Below, in pieces: positions 28,354 through 38,401 of a stretch of 64,000 bases of DNA. Below the pieces are notes generated by a model. The model searched no databases, was not told where the DNA came from, and saw only the letters and a list, made by a program, of their open reading frames with translations. The DNA is taken from contig NZ_AP028947.1 of NCBI RefSeq assembly GCF_036323495.1, positions 744,001 through 808,000 on the forward strand, written 5' to 3'. This DNA comes from Limnobacter thiooxidans. GTDB lineage: Bacteria > Pseudomonadota > Gammaproteobacteria > Burkholderiales > Burkholderiaceae_B. The position numbers and the translations under genes were made by a program. Each line of letters begins with the position of its first letter. Position 1 is the first letter of the stretch.

Positions 28354-28863
28354 TCAAGCGCCTTTTTTGGCGGTGCTGGCTTTGGGCTTGGTGTGACCTT
28401 TGGCATTTTCCGCAGGTGCAGTCAGGTGGGCAATTTCTTCGGAAAAGCTTTGCAAGTCTTCAAAGCTTTTGTAAACCGATGCAAAACGAATGTATGCCAC
28501 GGTATCGAGTTGCTTGAGTTGTTGCATCACCAGTTCGCCGAGGAACTTGGTGCTGACTTCGCGGACCGCACTGATCAGCAGTTTTTCTTCGATGCTGGAC
28601 AGGGCTTCGTCAATGGCCTCTGCCGGAACAGGCCGCTTGCGCAGAGCCAACATCAGGCTTCCACGCAATTTGTCTTTGGAGTAATCGACCCGTGAGCCGT
28701 CTTTTTTGACAATGGCGGGCAGAAACAGTTCTGCCCGCTCATAGGTAGTGAACCGTTTGCCGCAACTGCCGCATTGCCGACGGCGGCGAATCGCGTCTCC
28801 TTCTTCAGAAGTACGCGAATCGACCACTTGGGTATCGGCGTTGCTGCAGAACGGGCATTTCAT
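28354..28863 (-). CDS. nrdR: Transcriptional repressor NrdR
   Basis: A 169-residue regulator of ribonucleotide reductase genes that senses ATP/dATP. The N-terminal zinc ribbon uses C3, C6, C31 and C34 ([16 protein letters not shown]), followed by the ATP-cone domain (VVKKDGSR-type start in [16 protein letters not shown]). The C-terminal tail is Lys/Ala-rich and longer than in E. coli. The position between glyA and ribD is the common betaproteobacterial order. No NrdR box is apparent in front of the genes here, as expected. Confidence 0.96.
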   Translation of the reverse strand: MKCPFCSNADTQVVDSRTSEEGDAIRRRRQCGSCGKRFTTYERAELFLPAIVKKDGSRVDYSKDKLRGSLMLALRKRPVPAEAIDEALSSIEEKLLISAVREVSTKFLGELVMQQLKQLDTVAYIRFASVYKSFEDLQSFSEEIAHLTAPAENAKGHTKPKASTAKKGA

Positions 28864-28881
28864 AACGCCGCGTTTCCTGAC

Positions 28882-30126
<1,245 letters not shown>

Positions 30127-30179
30127 AACGATTTCCGGAAAGGATTGGGTTCAAGACAAGCCCGTTATTCTAATTGATT

Positions 30180-30905
30180 TCAAGCGATTCGACCATCGAC
30201 TTCGTCCATGTTTTGGCCCGAGGCGTCAAGGTTCAAATGCCCCGTCCAGGCCCAGACCGGGATGTTCCAAACACCCTGAGAATCAAGCTCTATCACGTTC
30301 AGCGCACAATTGGGCAATTGCCAGCTCCGCTGCTTTTGGAGGGGTTCCCCTAGGCAATGCCGGTAAATACAATCGAGTACACCGCCATGGGCCACCAGCA
30401 GAACTGTTTCGCCATGCCTTTCGTGCGCAATTTGTTCAAAAGCTGCTGTTACTCGATGATAAAACCCGGCAAGGCTTTCACCTCCGGCAAGAGATGCTTC
30501 GGGTGTGCGTTCACGAAGGCCCCGGTATTCCGCGGGGCTTTTGGCCTGCATTTCATCGGCAGTCAGGCCTGACAAATGTCCGTAATGACGCTCTCTGAAG
30601 CTGGCGTTCAGCTCAATGGGGGGTATCTTCTCGCCATGGATGGCCTTGGCAGTGGTGTGGGCCCGGTTCAGGTCGCTGCTGACGCAGTGCTGGTAAAGGG
30701 CAGTGTTCGCCAACTCCAATTGGTCGAAGTAGCGCCTGATGTGTGCTGCCTGGCGTAAGCCATGTGCGTTCAATGCGATGTCCGTGTGGCCCTGAAACCG
30801 TTTTTCGCGGTTCCAGTCTGTCTCGCCATGGCGCACCAAAATAAAGCGGGTGCTCACCGGTTTTTTACCGACAACTGCACCAAAATCAAGGGCTTGGGTG
30901 TTCAA
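30180..30905 (-). CDS. Histidine phosphatase family protein (phosphoglycerate mutase-like)
   Basis: A 241-residue member of the histidine phosphatase superfamily: phospho-histidine motif [23 protein letters not shown], Arg/Glu partner region [21 protein letters not shown], and the second catalytic His in [15 protein letters not shown]. It is of the cofactor-independent GpmB/CobC-like class; the substrate is unclear. The start is probably the TTG at 30905, whose bases overlap the tyrS stop (TTGA), with AAGGTG nine bases upstream; a GTG at 30857 is the alternative. It is translationally coupled to tyrS. Confidence 0.85.
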   Translation of the reverse strand: MNTQALDFGAVVGKKPVSTRFILVRHGETDWNREKRFQGHTDIALNAHGLRQAAHIRRYFDQLELANTALYQHCVSSDLNRAHTTAKAIHGEKIPPIELNASFRERHYGHLSGLTADEMQAKSPAEYRGLRERTPEASLAGGESLAGFYHRVTAAFEQIAHERHGETVLLVAHGGVLDCIYRHCLGEPLQKQRSWQLPNCALNVIELDSQGVWNIPVWAWTGHLNLDASGQNMDEVDGRIA

Positions 30906-32173
30906 TTCAGGTGCACCTTGGCAAAGCGGCGTTTGCCGACCTGGATCACGTAACTGCCTTTCCCCAGACGAATTGCCTTGTCAGAGACCTTTTCGCCCTC
31001 AATTTTGACACCGCCCTGCTGGATGTTGCGGTTGGCGTCGCTGCTGCTGTCGCACAGGCCCGCAGCTTTCAGTACCCATGCCACGCCGGCATCGGCTTCA
31101 CCGGCAGGCAAATCCAGATTCACTTCGGGCAGGTCGTCGGGTAAGGCCCCTTGTTTGAAGCGGGCTTCGAACTCGGCCAATGCCTCGCTTGCGGCCTGCT
31201 GGTCATGGAAACGTGCTACCAGTTCCTGCGCCAAGGCCACCTTGGCGTTGCGCGGGTTCTCGCCGTTGGCGCAGGCTGCTTTCAAGGCCTCAATTTCAGC
31301 AGTGGATTTAAAGCTGAGCAGGGTGTACCAGTTCCACATCAATTCATCGGAAATGGACATGACCTTGCCGAACATATTGGAAGGCGTTTCTGTAACGCCC
31401 ACGTAGTTGTTCTTGGACTTGGACATTTTGTCCACCCCATCCGTGCCCACCAGCAGTGGCATGGTGAGCACGCACTGCTGGGCCTGACCATGTTGTTTTT
31501 GCAATTCACGACCAACCAGCAAGTTGAACTTCTGGTCTGTGCCGCCAATTTCCAGGTCGGATTTAAGTGCGACTGAGTCGTAGCCCTGCATCAAGGGGTA
31601 CAGAAATTCATGAATGGCAATGGGCACGCCGCCCTGGTAGCGCTTTGTAAAGTCTTCCCTTTCCAGCATCCTGGCCACTGTGTAGCTGGATGCCAGTTTG
31701 ATCATGCCGTCTGCACCCAAAGGCATGCACCATTCACTGTTGAAACGGATTTCGGTTTTCTCGGCATCCAGAATTTTTACGGCTTGCTGGTGATAGGTTT
31801 TTGCATTGTCCTGAATTTGTTCGCGTGTCAGGGGGGGGCGGGTGCTGTTCCGGCCCGATGGATCGCCGATCATCGACGTGAAGTCACCGATCAGGAAAAT
31901 GACCTGGTGGCCCAAATCTTGCAACTGACGCAGCTTGTTGAGCACGACTGTGTGGCCCAAATGAATATCAGGGGCTGTGGGGTCGAGGCCCAGTTTGATA
32001 CGAAGGGGTTTGCCACTTGTTTCGCTTTGAACCAGCTTTTTGATCCATTCCGATTCAATCAGCAGTTCTTCAAACCCGCGTTTGGTTACGGCCAGAGCGT
32101 GTTTAACAGATTCTGACAAATTGTCAGTAATGTCAGTATTAATCGGTGTGCTTCTATCAGGTGACTGGTTCAT
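30902..32173 (-). CDS. tyrS: Tyrosyl-tRNA synthetase, TyrZ-like subtype
   Basis: A 423-residue class I synthetase. The ATP motif is HLGH (71-74) and the second signature is KMSKS ([11 protein letters not shown]), the combination of the TyrZ-like clade rather than KFGKT of E. coli TyrS. A C-terminal S4 RNA-binding domain ends [15 protein letters not shown]. The ATG at 32173 has GGA upstream; the frame stays open to 32251 without a good start. It is divergent from the M23 peptidase gene, a frequent order in this group. Confidence 0.95.
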   Translation of the reverse strand: MNQSPDRSTPINTDITDNLSESVKHALAVTKRGFEELLIESEWIKKLVQSETSGKPLRIKLGLDPTAPDIHLGHTVVLNKLRQLQDLGHQVIFLIGDFTSMIGDPSGRNSTRPPLTREQIQDNAKTYHQQAVKILDAEKTEIRFNSEWCMPLGADGMIKLASSYTVARMLEREDFTKRYQGGVPIAIHEFLYPLMQGYDSVALKSDLEIGGTDQKFNLLVGRELQKQHGQAQQCVLTMPLLVGTDGVDKMSKSKNNYVGVTETPSNMFGKVMSISDELMWNWYTLLSFKSTAEIEALKAACANGENPRNAKVALAQELVARFHDQQAASEALAEFEARFKQGALPDDLPEVNLDLPAGEADAGVAWVLKAAGLCDSSSDANRNIQQGGVKIEGEKVSDKAIRLGKGSYVIQVGKRRFAKVHLN

Positions 32174-32252
32174 ATTGCAATCCTTTGTTACACTCTGGCT
32201 GGTCGTAGTGTTGTATTTTTGAAAATAGTGCTGATTGTGGGCGATCGGCAAC

Positions 32253-32264
32253 GTGAAATTTCAC
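32253..32264. promoter_or_regulatory. 12-bp palindrome upstream of the M23 peptidase gene
   Basis: GTGAAATTTCAC is a perfect dyad ending 17 bp before the peptidase ATG, in the 108-bp gap shared with tyrS. It could be an operator or a leader hairpin. No factor can be named. Confidence 0.35.
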
Positions 32265-32281
32265 ACCTTTAAAACTAAAAC

Positions 32282-33691
32282 ATGATGCTTCAGAAATTTT
32301 TAGAGCGAGCAATCGCCGCGTGTGGAAAGGGTTTCGATGTTTCCAGACGCCTCGTGCAGTCGGGTCTGCAGTACGCAGACGACGCCTTACCTGAATCACA
32401 CAACCACAGAAAGTGGGTCATTGTAGGGTTTTTTTCTTTCCCTGTTCTCGGCGCAGTGGTTGCAATCGCGGGGTCTGTTCAAAATTCTCCCGTGGATTCT
32501 GCTTTGTCGAATTCCGAAGTGGTCATCGAGGCAGTTGAACTGAATCTGGCCGATCAGGGTATTTTTACCTTCGAGCCGTTGGTTGCCGAAGAGCGCATTC
32601 GTCGTGGCGACACCTTGGTGAGCCTTTTGGATCGCATGGGCGTCAATACCCAGGGTTTGGGTCCCTTCATGGCGCAAGACAAAATTGCAAAAAGCCTTGT
32701 CAACCTGCGTGCAGGGCGTGTGCTGAGCGTTCAACAAGGCGCCGATGGCGATCTGAAGTGGTTGCGCTACAAAAGCGATCTGGATGAAGACAAGCAAGAG
32801 TCAATCCTGATCCAGAAGATGAATGGTCAATTTACCGCCAAACTTGAGTCAGTCAACTTTGAGAAGCAGGTGGTGTTTCGTGCGGGGCAGATTGAATCTT
32901 CCCTGTTTGCAGCGGCAGACAAGGCTGGTTTACCAGACTCCGTGGCCATTCAGTTGACCGAAATTTTTTCCTCTGACATTGACTTCCACCGTGAACTGCG
33001 CAAGGGCGACGAGTTCAAGGTGGTTTATGAGGACATGACTCTGGAAGGGCGCTCAGCCCGTGCCGGGCGTGTGCTGGCGGTTGAGTTTGTCAACAACAAC
33101 AAGCCATACAAAGCGTACTGGTTCAAACCCAATGGCAACCAGTCTGCTGCCTACTATGACGAGGACGGCCGTAGCCTGAAGAAATCATTCTTGCGTTCTC
33201 CTTTGGCCTTTTCCAGAATTTCCTCCGGGTTTACCACGCGCCGCTTCCACCCCATTCAACAACGCTGGAAAGCGCACAATGGCGTCGATTACGCAGCACC
33301 CACAGGCACACCCATCATGGCGACCGCCAGCGGCACTGTGAAGTTTTCTGGTGTGCAGAATGGCTACGGCAACTTCGTGGAAATCCAGCATCACAGTGGC
33401 TACAGCACGGCGTATGCGCACTTGTCCCGTTTCGCAAGTGGTATTCGAGTGGGCCAGAAAGTGCAGCAAGGCGATGTGATTGGGTACGTGGGGGCAACAG
33501 GTTGGGCAACAGGCCCACACCTGCACTACGAGTTCCGCGTGAACCGGGTTCCCAAGAACCCGCTGAGCATTACTGTAGCCCAGTCTGAACCTTTGGATCG
33601 TGCAGCCATTTCCGAATTCAAGCGCGTTCAGCTTGCACTGGATCGCCGCATGGAATTGGCCACAGCACAAAGCGTGGCGCGTGCGCAGTAA
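32282..33691 (+). CDS. M23 (LytM-type) peptidoglycan endopeptidase, membrane-anchored
   Basis: A 469-residue protein with an N-terminal cytoplasmic stretch, one membrane segment (about residues 42-60), an OapA/LysM-like middle region and a C-terminal M23 domain. The zinc ligands are present: HNGVDYAAP (H-x3-D), then AHLSRF and HLHYEFRVN. It is the MepM/ShyA-like kind that cuts peptide cross-links. anmK follows 3 bp later, so wall cutting and amino sugar recycling are linked here. The first of two adjacent ATG codons is used. Confidence 0.92.
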   Translation: MMLQKFLERAIAACGKGFDVSRRLVQSGLQYADDALPESHNHRKWVIVGFFSFPVLGAVVAIAGSVQNSPVDSALSNSEVVIEAVELNLADQGIFTFEPLVAEERIRRGDTLVSLLDRMGVNTQGLGPFMAQDKIAKSLVNLRAGRVLSVQQGADGDLKWLRYKSDLDEDKQESILIQKMNGQFTAKLESVNFEKQVVFRAGQIESSLFAAADKAGLPDSVAIQLTEIFSSDIDFHRELRKGDEFKVVYEDMTLEGRSARAGRVLAVEFVNNNKPYKAYWFKPNGNQSAAYYDEDGRSLKKSFLRSPLAFSRISSGFTTRRFHPIQQRWKAHNGVDYAAPTGTPIMATASGTVKFSGVQNGYGNFVEIQHHSGYSTAYAHLSRFASGIRVGQKVQQGDVIGYVGATGWATGPHLHYEFRVNRVPKNPLSITVAQSEPLDRAAISEFKRVQLALDRRMELATAQSVARAQ

Positions 33692-33694
33692 GCA

Positions 33695-34813
33695 ATGATT
33701 GTTTTTGGCGCAATGTCTGGTACCAGTACTGACGGTGTGGATGTTGCAGCCATACAGATTGATCCCCGGAACGCCGAAATGCGTTTTCTGGGGGTTGCCA
33801 GTCTGGAATTCCCACCTTTGTTGCGGCAAGATTTGCTTGCCCTGCAGCAAATCCCCCCCCGGTTTCCCGACGGCTCTGATCCCCTTTCAATTTTGTTGAC
33901 TGCCCGGCGTGACCTTTCATTGGTGTACGCAGAGGCCTGCAACGACCTACTGGCATTGTTAGGCCTTGAGGCTCGTGATGTTCGTGTTGTTGGCGCCCAT
34001 GGACAAACCCTTCGGCATCGTCCGGATCTGGGATACACCTACCAAATGCTGGACGGTGCGCTGCTGGCTACCCGACTTGGTGTGGATGTGGTTTGTGACC
34101 TGCGATCCAAAGATGTTGCACTGGGTGGGCAGGGGGCGCCGCTGGTGCCCGCTTTTCACCAAGCGTGGCTGAATGCGAAGGGTGTTTTTGGTCGTACAGG
34201 CGTGCTGAATCTGGGTGGATTTTCCAACCTGAGCATACTCAACGGACATGATTCGCCGGTGACTGGTGGCGACTGTGGTCCTGCCAATTGTCTGATGGAC
34301 CTGTGGGCCCAGCGAGCCTTTCGCTTGCCGATGGATGAGGATGGACTTATCGCCTCAAGCGGGCAACCGTCGGAGCCTTTGCTGGACTTGTTTTTGGCAC
34401 ATCCTTTCTTTGCTCAGTCATGGCCCAAAAGCACAGGCCGTGACGATTTCAACGAACAATGGTTTGACGGCTGCCTTGCCGCCCACTCGGGCTTGTCTGA
34501 TGAAGACGTCATGGCAACACTGTTGGCTTTTGCGGTCAAAGTAATCAAGTTGACGCTGCCACAGGACATCGATCAAGTGTACGTATGCGGTGGGGGTGCG
34601 AAAAACTCTGCCCTGATGAATCAACTGCGCTTCGATTGTGCCCCGGTGGAATTCTTGCCAATTGAAAATCTGGGTCTACCTGCGCAGGCGGTTGAAGCCG
34701 CCGCGTTTGCATGGCTGGCCAGTCAGAATATCACCGGGCAACATGGCAATTGTCCAGCCGTAACCGGGGCAGAGCGGTTTGCTGTGCTGGGTGCACTTCA
34801 CCTAGCCCGCTAA
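33695..34813 (+). CDS. anmK: Anhydro-N-acetylmuramic acid kinase
   Basis: A 372-residue sugar kinase that phosphorylates and opens anhydroMurNAc released by lytic transglycosylases. It begins MIVFGAMSGTSTDGVDVAAI (phosphate loop) and shows VVGAHGQTLRHRPD, NLGGFSNLSIL, GGDCGPANCLMDLW and the C-terminal CGGGAKNSALMNQL. It follows the M23 gene by 3 bp in one operon, the usual betaproteobacterial arrangement. A small hairpin (AGCCCG/CGGGCT) spans its stop codon. Confidence 0.95.
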   Translation: MIVFGAMSGTSTDGVDVAAIQIDPRNAEMRFLGVASLEFPPLLRQDLLALQQIPPRFPDGSDPLSILLTARRDLSLVYAEACNDLLALLGLEARDVRVVGAHGQTLRHRPDLGYTYQMLDGALLATRLGVDVVCDLRSKDVALGGQGAPLVPAFHQAWLNAKGVFGRTGVLNLGGFSNLSILNGHDSPVTGGDCGPANCLMDLWAQRAFRLPMDEDGLIASSGQPSEPLLDLFLAHPFFAQSWPKSTGRDDFNEQWFDGCLAAHSGLSDEDVMATLLAFAVKVIKLTLPQDIDQVYVCGGGAKNSALMNQLRFDCAPVEFLPIENLGLPAQAVEAAAFAWLASQNITGQHGNCPAVTGAERFAVLGALHLAR

Positions 34814-34839
34814 CCCGGGCTGGCACCAAATTCCGTGAA

Positions 34840-36642
34840 TCAGATGGACATGGCCGCCTTGGCCTGTGGGGCACTGCTTGCGCCGAATTGTACGGACATG
34901 TGTTCGCCAGCCAAGCCTTTTTCACGGGCTGGGAAAAGCTCAGTGATTACATGGAGCCCCGCGTCCTGCAGATTGGGATTCATTGGAATCCGGATCATTT
35001 CTTTGTAAAACTCAATCTGGGCATTGCTTTCCTGGCTGGCATTGTAAATCAGGATGCAACAGGGCTCGTAATCCAGAAGCGACCCAAGCAGCTTGAGTTG
35101 GTCAATCGCATTCGTTTTCTGGCTCGAATCGCCCGCATACAAGATATAAACAGGGGACATGCCCTTTCTCAAGGCGCTGAGGTAGGCGCGATAAGCACCA
35201 TGCAGGTTGAAGTCAACTCGGTCAAATCCGTTGGTTGGCAGTCTCCGCTGAATTTCAAGCAAATGCTCCGGAGTCATGGCCATGACTTGCACATCAAACA
35301 CGCTTTCCTTGCGGTAGCTTGGAAGTTTCCAGCGCTGGGACACTTCTGCTTCACAAGGCAAAACAACCTCGAAAACAGACCCCGCCAGCCTGCCGTTGAA
35401 GTATCGGTTGCGACACTCGGTCTTGGCCAGGATCTGTTCACTCAAATCTCGCACGATGTTCGAACCATGCCCCCAGCCCTTGTTGTGCAGGGCGACTTTG
35501 TCGTTTTCGATGCCAGAGCCGGTGTCTGCGATCTGAAGGCACAATTTCCCGTTTCGCCTGCGAAGGCCGACCACTACGCCCCCTTTGTCGGTGTATTTGA
35601 TTGCGTTGTCCAAGCCATTTCGGATGATTTTCGACAAGGCTTCCTTGTTGCTGAATACAGTCAACTCGCTGGGTACGTAACGTATTTGCAGCTGTTTGAC
35701 TTCAGCCAACAGTCGGTATTCTTCAATCAAGGGCGCAACAATTTCGTTCAGGGAGACGTTTTGAAGTGCGGTACTGTTGTCTTCCGAGGGGTACCGAATG
35801 GCATTGCCCAACTGGTCAAAAAAATCTTCCAGCATGTTTTTGAGGGCTTTCTGGGCGGTTTGAATGTGCTGGTAGCGTGCTGTCACTTCAGGGTCTTTGG
35901 ATATGGCTTTGCCCACACTGGCAAGAATTCCTAGGGTGCTCAAGGGCTGACGCAAATCGTGGCGAAAATCTTTCAAGACGCGTCGCCCTTTGAATGCAAG
36001 CTTCATGACTTCCTGGTCCACTTTCTGTTGTGCATTCTTTCGTCTTCTGGTTCGTGTTCGTGAAAAGTCCTGAAAACCCATGTGAAATACACAGGTCACC
36101 AGAAGCAGGTTGTAGAAACCATTCACCGAGGAATGAGTGAGCCAACCAGGGGGTAGATCGTAAATATGAAGATGAAAGGCAAAACTGACGAAGCCATAAA
36201 ACAGGCTGAAATAGACTGCCTTGACCAAGGTGATCTTTGGCAGGTTACTGTAGCTTTTCGTGATGGCTAACAGGCACAACGTTTGAAGGGCGATCATGCA
36301 CAGTGAAAAGCCTGGTATCTCCCCTGGCGCACTGGCCAGTGCCGCCAGGCAACCAATTCCGAATGGAAGCAAGGCTGACTTTTCCGCACCTACTTTTCCC
36401 CGCCGGCGCCCCAGAAATGCACAGGCGAAAAACAGGAATGACAGCAGCTTCAGGCCAGCATGTAGTGGCGTGTTCGGCGCAAGTTCGCTGAAGTTCTCAT
36501 GTCCGAATACCAAAAAGCCGAGCAGCAGAATACCAATCACTGCACAGGCATTCTGGCGCTGATTGGGCAGGTGGTTGGCAAAAAATGGGTAAGTTGCAAT
36601 ACCCAATAACATGGCAAGCGCTGTAAATGAGTAGGGCATCAT
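34840..36642 (-). CDS. Membrane histidine kinase with degenerate receiver-like C-terminus
   Basis: About six membrane segments fill residues 5-195 (no periplasmic sensor domain). The H-box FRHDLRQPLSTLGILA has the phospho-His at residue 228, and the HATPase shows NGLDNAIKYTDKGG (N-box), DTGSGIE and GWGHGSNIVRDLSEQI. After this come about 150 residues (VQVMAMTPEHLLEIQRRL...VYILYAGDSS) that look like a receiver fold without a clear phospho-acceptor site. Two ATG codons (36642, 36639) follow a doubtful TTG at 36669. It lies behind a LuxR-type regulator, its likely partner. Confidence 0.82.
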   Translation of the reverse strand: MMPYSFTALAMLLGIATYPFFANHLPNQRQNACAVIGILLLGFLVFGHENFSELAPNTPLHAGLKLLSFLFFACAFLGRRRGKVGAEKSALLPFGIGCLAALASAPGEIPGFSLCMIALQTLCLLAITKSYSNLPKITLVKAVYFSLFYGFVSFAFHLHIYDLPPGWLTHSSVNGFYNLLLVTCVFHMGFQDFSRTRTRRRKNAQQKVDQEVMKLAFKGRRVLKDFRHDLRQPLSTLGILASVGKAISKDPEVTARYQHIQTAQKALKNMLEDFFDQLGNAIRYPSEDNSTALQNVSLNEIVAPLIEEYRLLAEVKQLQIRYVPSELTVFSNKEALSKIIRNGLDNAIKYTDKGGVVVGLRRRNGKLCLQIADTGSGIENDKVALHNKGWGHGSNIVRDLSEQILAKTECRNRYFNGRLAGSVFEVVLPCEAEVSQRWKLPSYRKESVFDVQVMAMTPEHLLEIQRRLPTNGFDRVDFNLHGAYRAYLSALRKGMSPVYILYAGDSSQKTNAIDQLKLLGSLLDYEPCCILIYNASQESNAQIEFYKEMIRIPMNPNLQDAGLHVITELFPAREKGLAGEHMSVQFGASSAPQAKAAMSI

Positions 36643-36686
36643 CTTGTTGTTGTGTGACCCGCTGAACAAGTCAGCGGGTTAGGTCG

Positions 36687-37358
36687 TTAAACCAAAGCCG
36701 CCGCATTCAGGCGGGGAATTTTTCGATACAAACTGACTGCTTGAGTTCTGTTCTTGACATTCATGCGGGTAAAGATTTCACGCAAGTGGGTCTTGATTGT
36801 TTCAGGGGACAGATCAAGTTTCCTTGCAATTTCTTTGTTCGAAAGACCCGACGCAAGGTAGTGCATCACCTGCTGCTGTTTGTGCGTCAGCTGAATTCCG
36901 TTGTTCTGACCCAGACGCCCGGTGATGTGCTCACCGTTGGTTTGGCGATTGGACAGGGCATTGGGTCTCCATTGAACCTGAACACCTGCACGGGTCAATG
37001 CCTCGAGCAATACCGAGGAGGTTTGTTCAAAGCCTTCTGATTTGGACAGTGTCCAGGAGGGGGCCTGTTGGTTGGGCACAATGGAAGCCAGCAGATTGTC
37101 GTCACCACTCATGATCAGCATGGGCAAGTTGGGGTTTAGCTGGCTCAGGGTGTCAATAACCTCCTGACCTTGCGCGTCGGGCAGGCGCAAATCAGTAATG
37201 ATCAGGGCTGGCGAGTTTTTGCTCCACAGGTCCTTGGCGTGGGCGACACTGGCTGCGCACAGGATGTCTGCATTGGTGGCCACAAATTCCACCAAGTCTT
37301 TAATGCCTGTGGCAAAAAGGGGATGATCTTCGATCACCAGAATTTGATTTGACGGCAT
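36687..37358 (-). CDS. NarL/LuxR-family response regulator
   Basis: A 223-residue regulator. The receiver has VIEDHPLFATGI, the acceptor Asp in IITDLRLPDAQGQE and the Lys in TLSKSEGF. The LuxR helix-turn-helix is LTHKQQQVMHYLASGLSNKEIARKLDLSPETIKTHL. It is upstream of and co-oriented with the kinase gene, with a gap of about 44 bp, so both form one operon. Targets are unknown. It may bind its own long upstream region. Confidence 0.9.
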   Translation of the reverse strand: MPSNQILVIEDHPLFATGIKDLVEFVATNADILCAASVAHAKDLWSKNSPALIITDLRLPDAQGQEVIDTLSQLNPNLPMLIMSGDDNLLASIVPNQQAPSWTLSKSEGFEQTSSVLLEALTRAGVQVQWRPNALSNRQTNGEHITGRLGQNNGIQLTHKQQQVMHYLASGLSNKEIARKLDLSPETIKTHLREIFTRMNVKNRTQAVSLYRKIPRLNAAALV

Positions 37359-37678
37359 TGTGTCTCCTCCCGAGGAGTTGCTAGTTTAAAAGGTGTCACC
37401 AGATGTGAGCATATGAACATCTTTATTGGATTAACACTTTTTTCCAACCCTCTTTAGGGGGAGTTAATCGCTTTGAGCTCACCCAGTCAATAGGCATTGT
37501 CCGCAAAAGTTTCCGTTTATGCTCATGTACCTTCGTTCTGTCTGCTCAATTACTCAGATTCCACCAGTCAAATTGACAGGGTTGGGGACGACTCGGTGTC
37601 GACTGCACCGCTTTTCATTACAATAACCCCAAAGAACAGTCGATTGAACGGTGCGAACACAAGGTTCGAGCAGAATAA
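37359..37678. other. 320-bp divergent intergenic region (regulator / FabR-like repressor)
   Basis: No gene is visible. The region is A/T-richer than its neighbours near 37400-37450 and contains an imperfect dyad (AGATGT...ACATCT, 37402-37424 area). A TACAAT hexamer about 60 bp before the repressor start could be a -10, but the matching -35 is poor. It presumably holds both divergent promoters. Confidence 0.45.
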
Positions 37679-38380
37679 ATGAGAGCAAGATTAAGTGGTG
37701 CCTCCAAGCCGGCAGACGAAACCCAAGCCCGGGTTCGCCGCAAGGAACAAACCCGCCAGAACCTGATGCAGGCCGCCCTGACCCTGGTGGGAAATGGCAG
37801 CAGCTTCACTGCGCTTGGCATTCGCGAAATTACGCGTGAAGCCGGTGTGGTGCCAACTGCCTTTTACCGACATTTCAAAACCACGGACGAATTGGGTCTT
37901 GCCCTGGTTGAAGACGGCGGAATTACGTTACGTCGCTTGCTTCGTGAGGCGAGGCAGGCCAGTCTGCCGGGCGAGGACATGATCCGCCATTCGGTCAGTG
38001 TCTTTGTGACTTACCTCAAGCAACACCACCTCGAGTGGCGCTTCATCAGTTCGGAACGTTCTGGCGGATCGCAATTGTTGCGCAATGCCATTCGAAATGA
38101 GATTGCCCATTTCACCAATGAAATGGCCAGTGACCTGCGTTTGCTGAATATTTTCCCTGGCCTGTCTACGCACACTTTGACGCTGATATGCAGCCTGGTC
38201 GTGACACTGATGATGAATTCGGCCACCGATTTTCTGGATGCCCGCGCAGATCAACCCCAGATTGAAAGAGAAATGCTCGACAATTTCGTCAAGCAGATCG
38301 TGATGGTATTTCTGGGGGCCGCACACTGGGAAGAAGAGCCGACCAAGTCGCTGCTCAGTGGCATATCCAAGCCAAAATGA
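37679..38380 (+). CDS. TetR-family regulator, FabR-like
   Basis: A 233-residue repressor. The helix-turn-helix region GIREITREAGVVPTAFYRHFKTTDELGLALVEDGG closely follows the pattern of E. coli FabR, which represses unsaturated fatty acid genes on sensing acyl chains. The ligand domain (about 90-215) is also of the FabR type (LRRLLREARQ). No fab gene is adjacent; the next gene is a HAD-UbiA fusion. An alternative is a general TetR regulator of lipid genes. Its 3' end merges into a 14-bp repeat that carries the next start. Confidence 0.85.
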   Translation: MRARLSGASKPADETQARVRRKEQTRQNLMQAALTLVGNGSSFTALGIREITREAGVVPTAFYRHFKTTDELGLALVEDGGITLRRLLREARQASLPGEDMIRHSVSVFVTYLKQHHLEWRFISSERSGGSQLLRNAIRNEIAHFTNEMASDLRLLNIFPGLSTHTLTLICSLVVTLMMNSATDFLDARADQPQIEREMLDNFVKQIVMVFLGAAHWEEEPTKSLLSGISKPK

Positions 38381-38401
38381 GCAAGCCGAAATGAGCAAGC
38401 C
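38369..38401 (+). repeat. 14-bp tandem repeat at the repressor/UbiA junction
   Basis: AAGCCAAAATGAGC (38369-38382) is followed by AAGCCGAAATGAGC (38383-38396) and a partial third copy AAGCC. The first ATG (38377) overlaps the repressor stop and opens a five-codon frame (M-S-K-P-K) that ends in a TGA overlapping the second ATG (38391), where the UbiA-fusion frame begins. Confidence 0.85.

Noticed and set aside
30902..32251. Longer tyrS, ribD, ubiD, ybgC and helicase products from upstream in-frame codons
   Set aside because: The extra N-terminal residues do not resemble family starts and often overlap neighbouring genes or promoters; the internal ATG codons with family-type N-termini were used.
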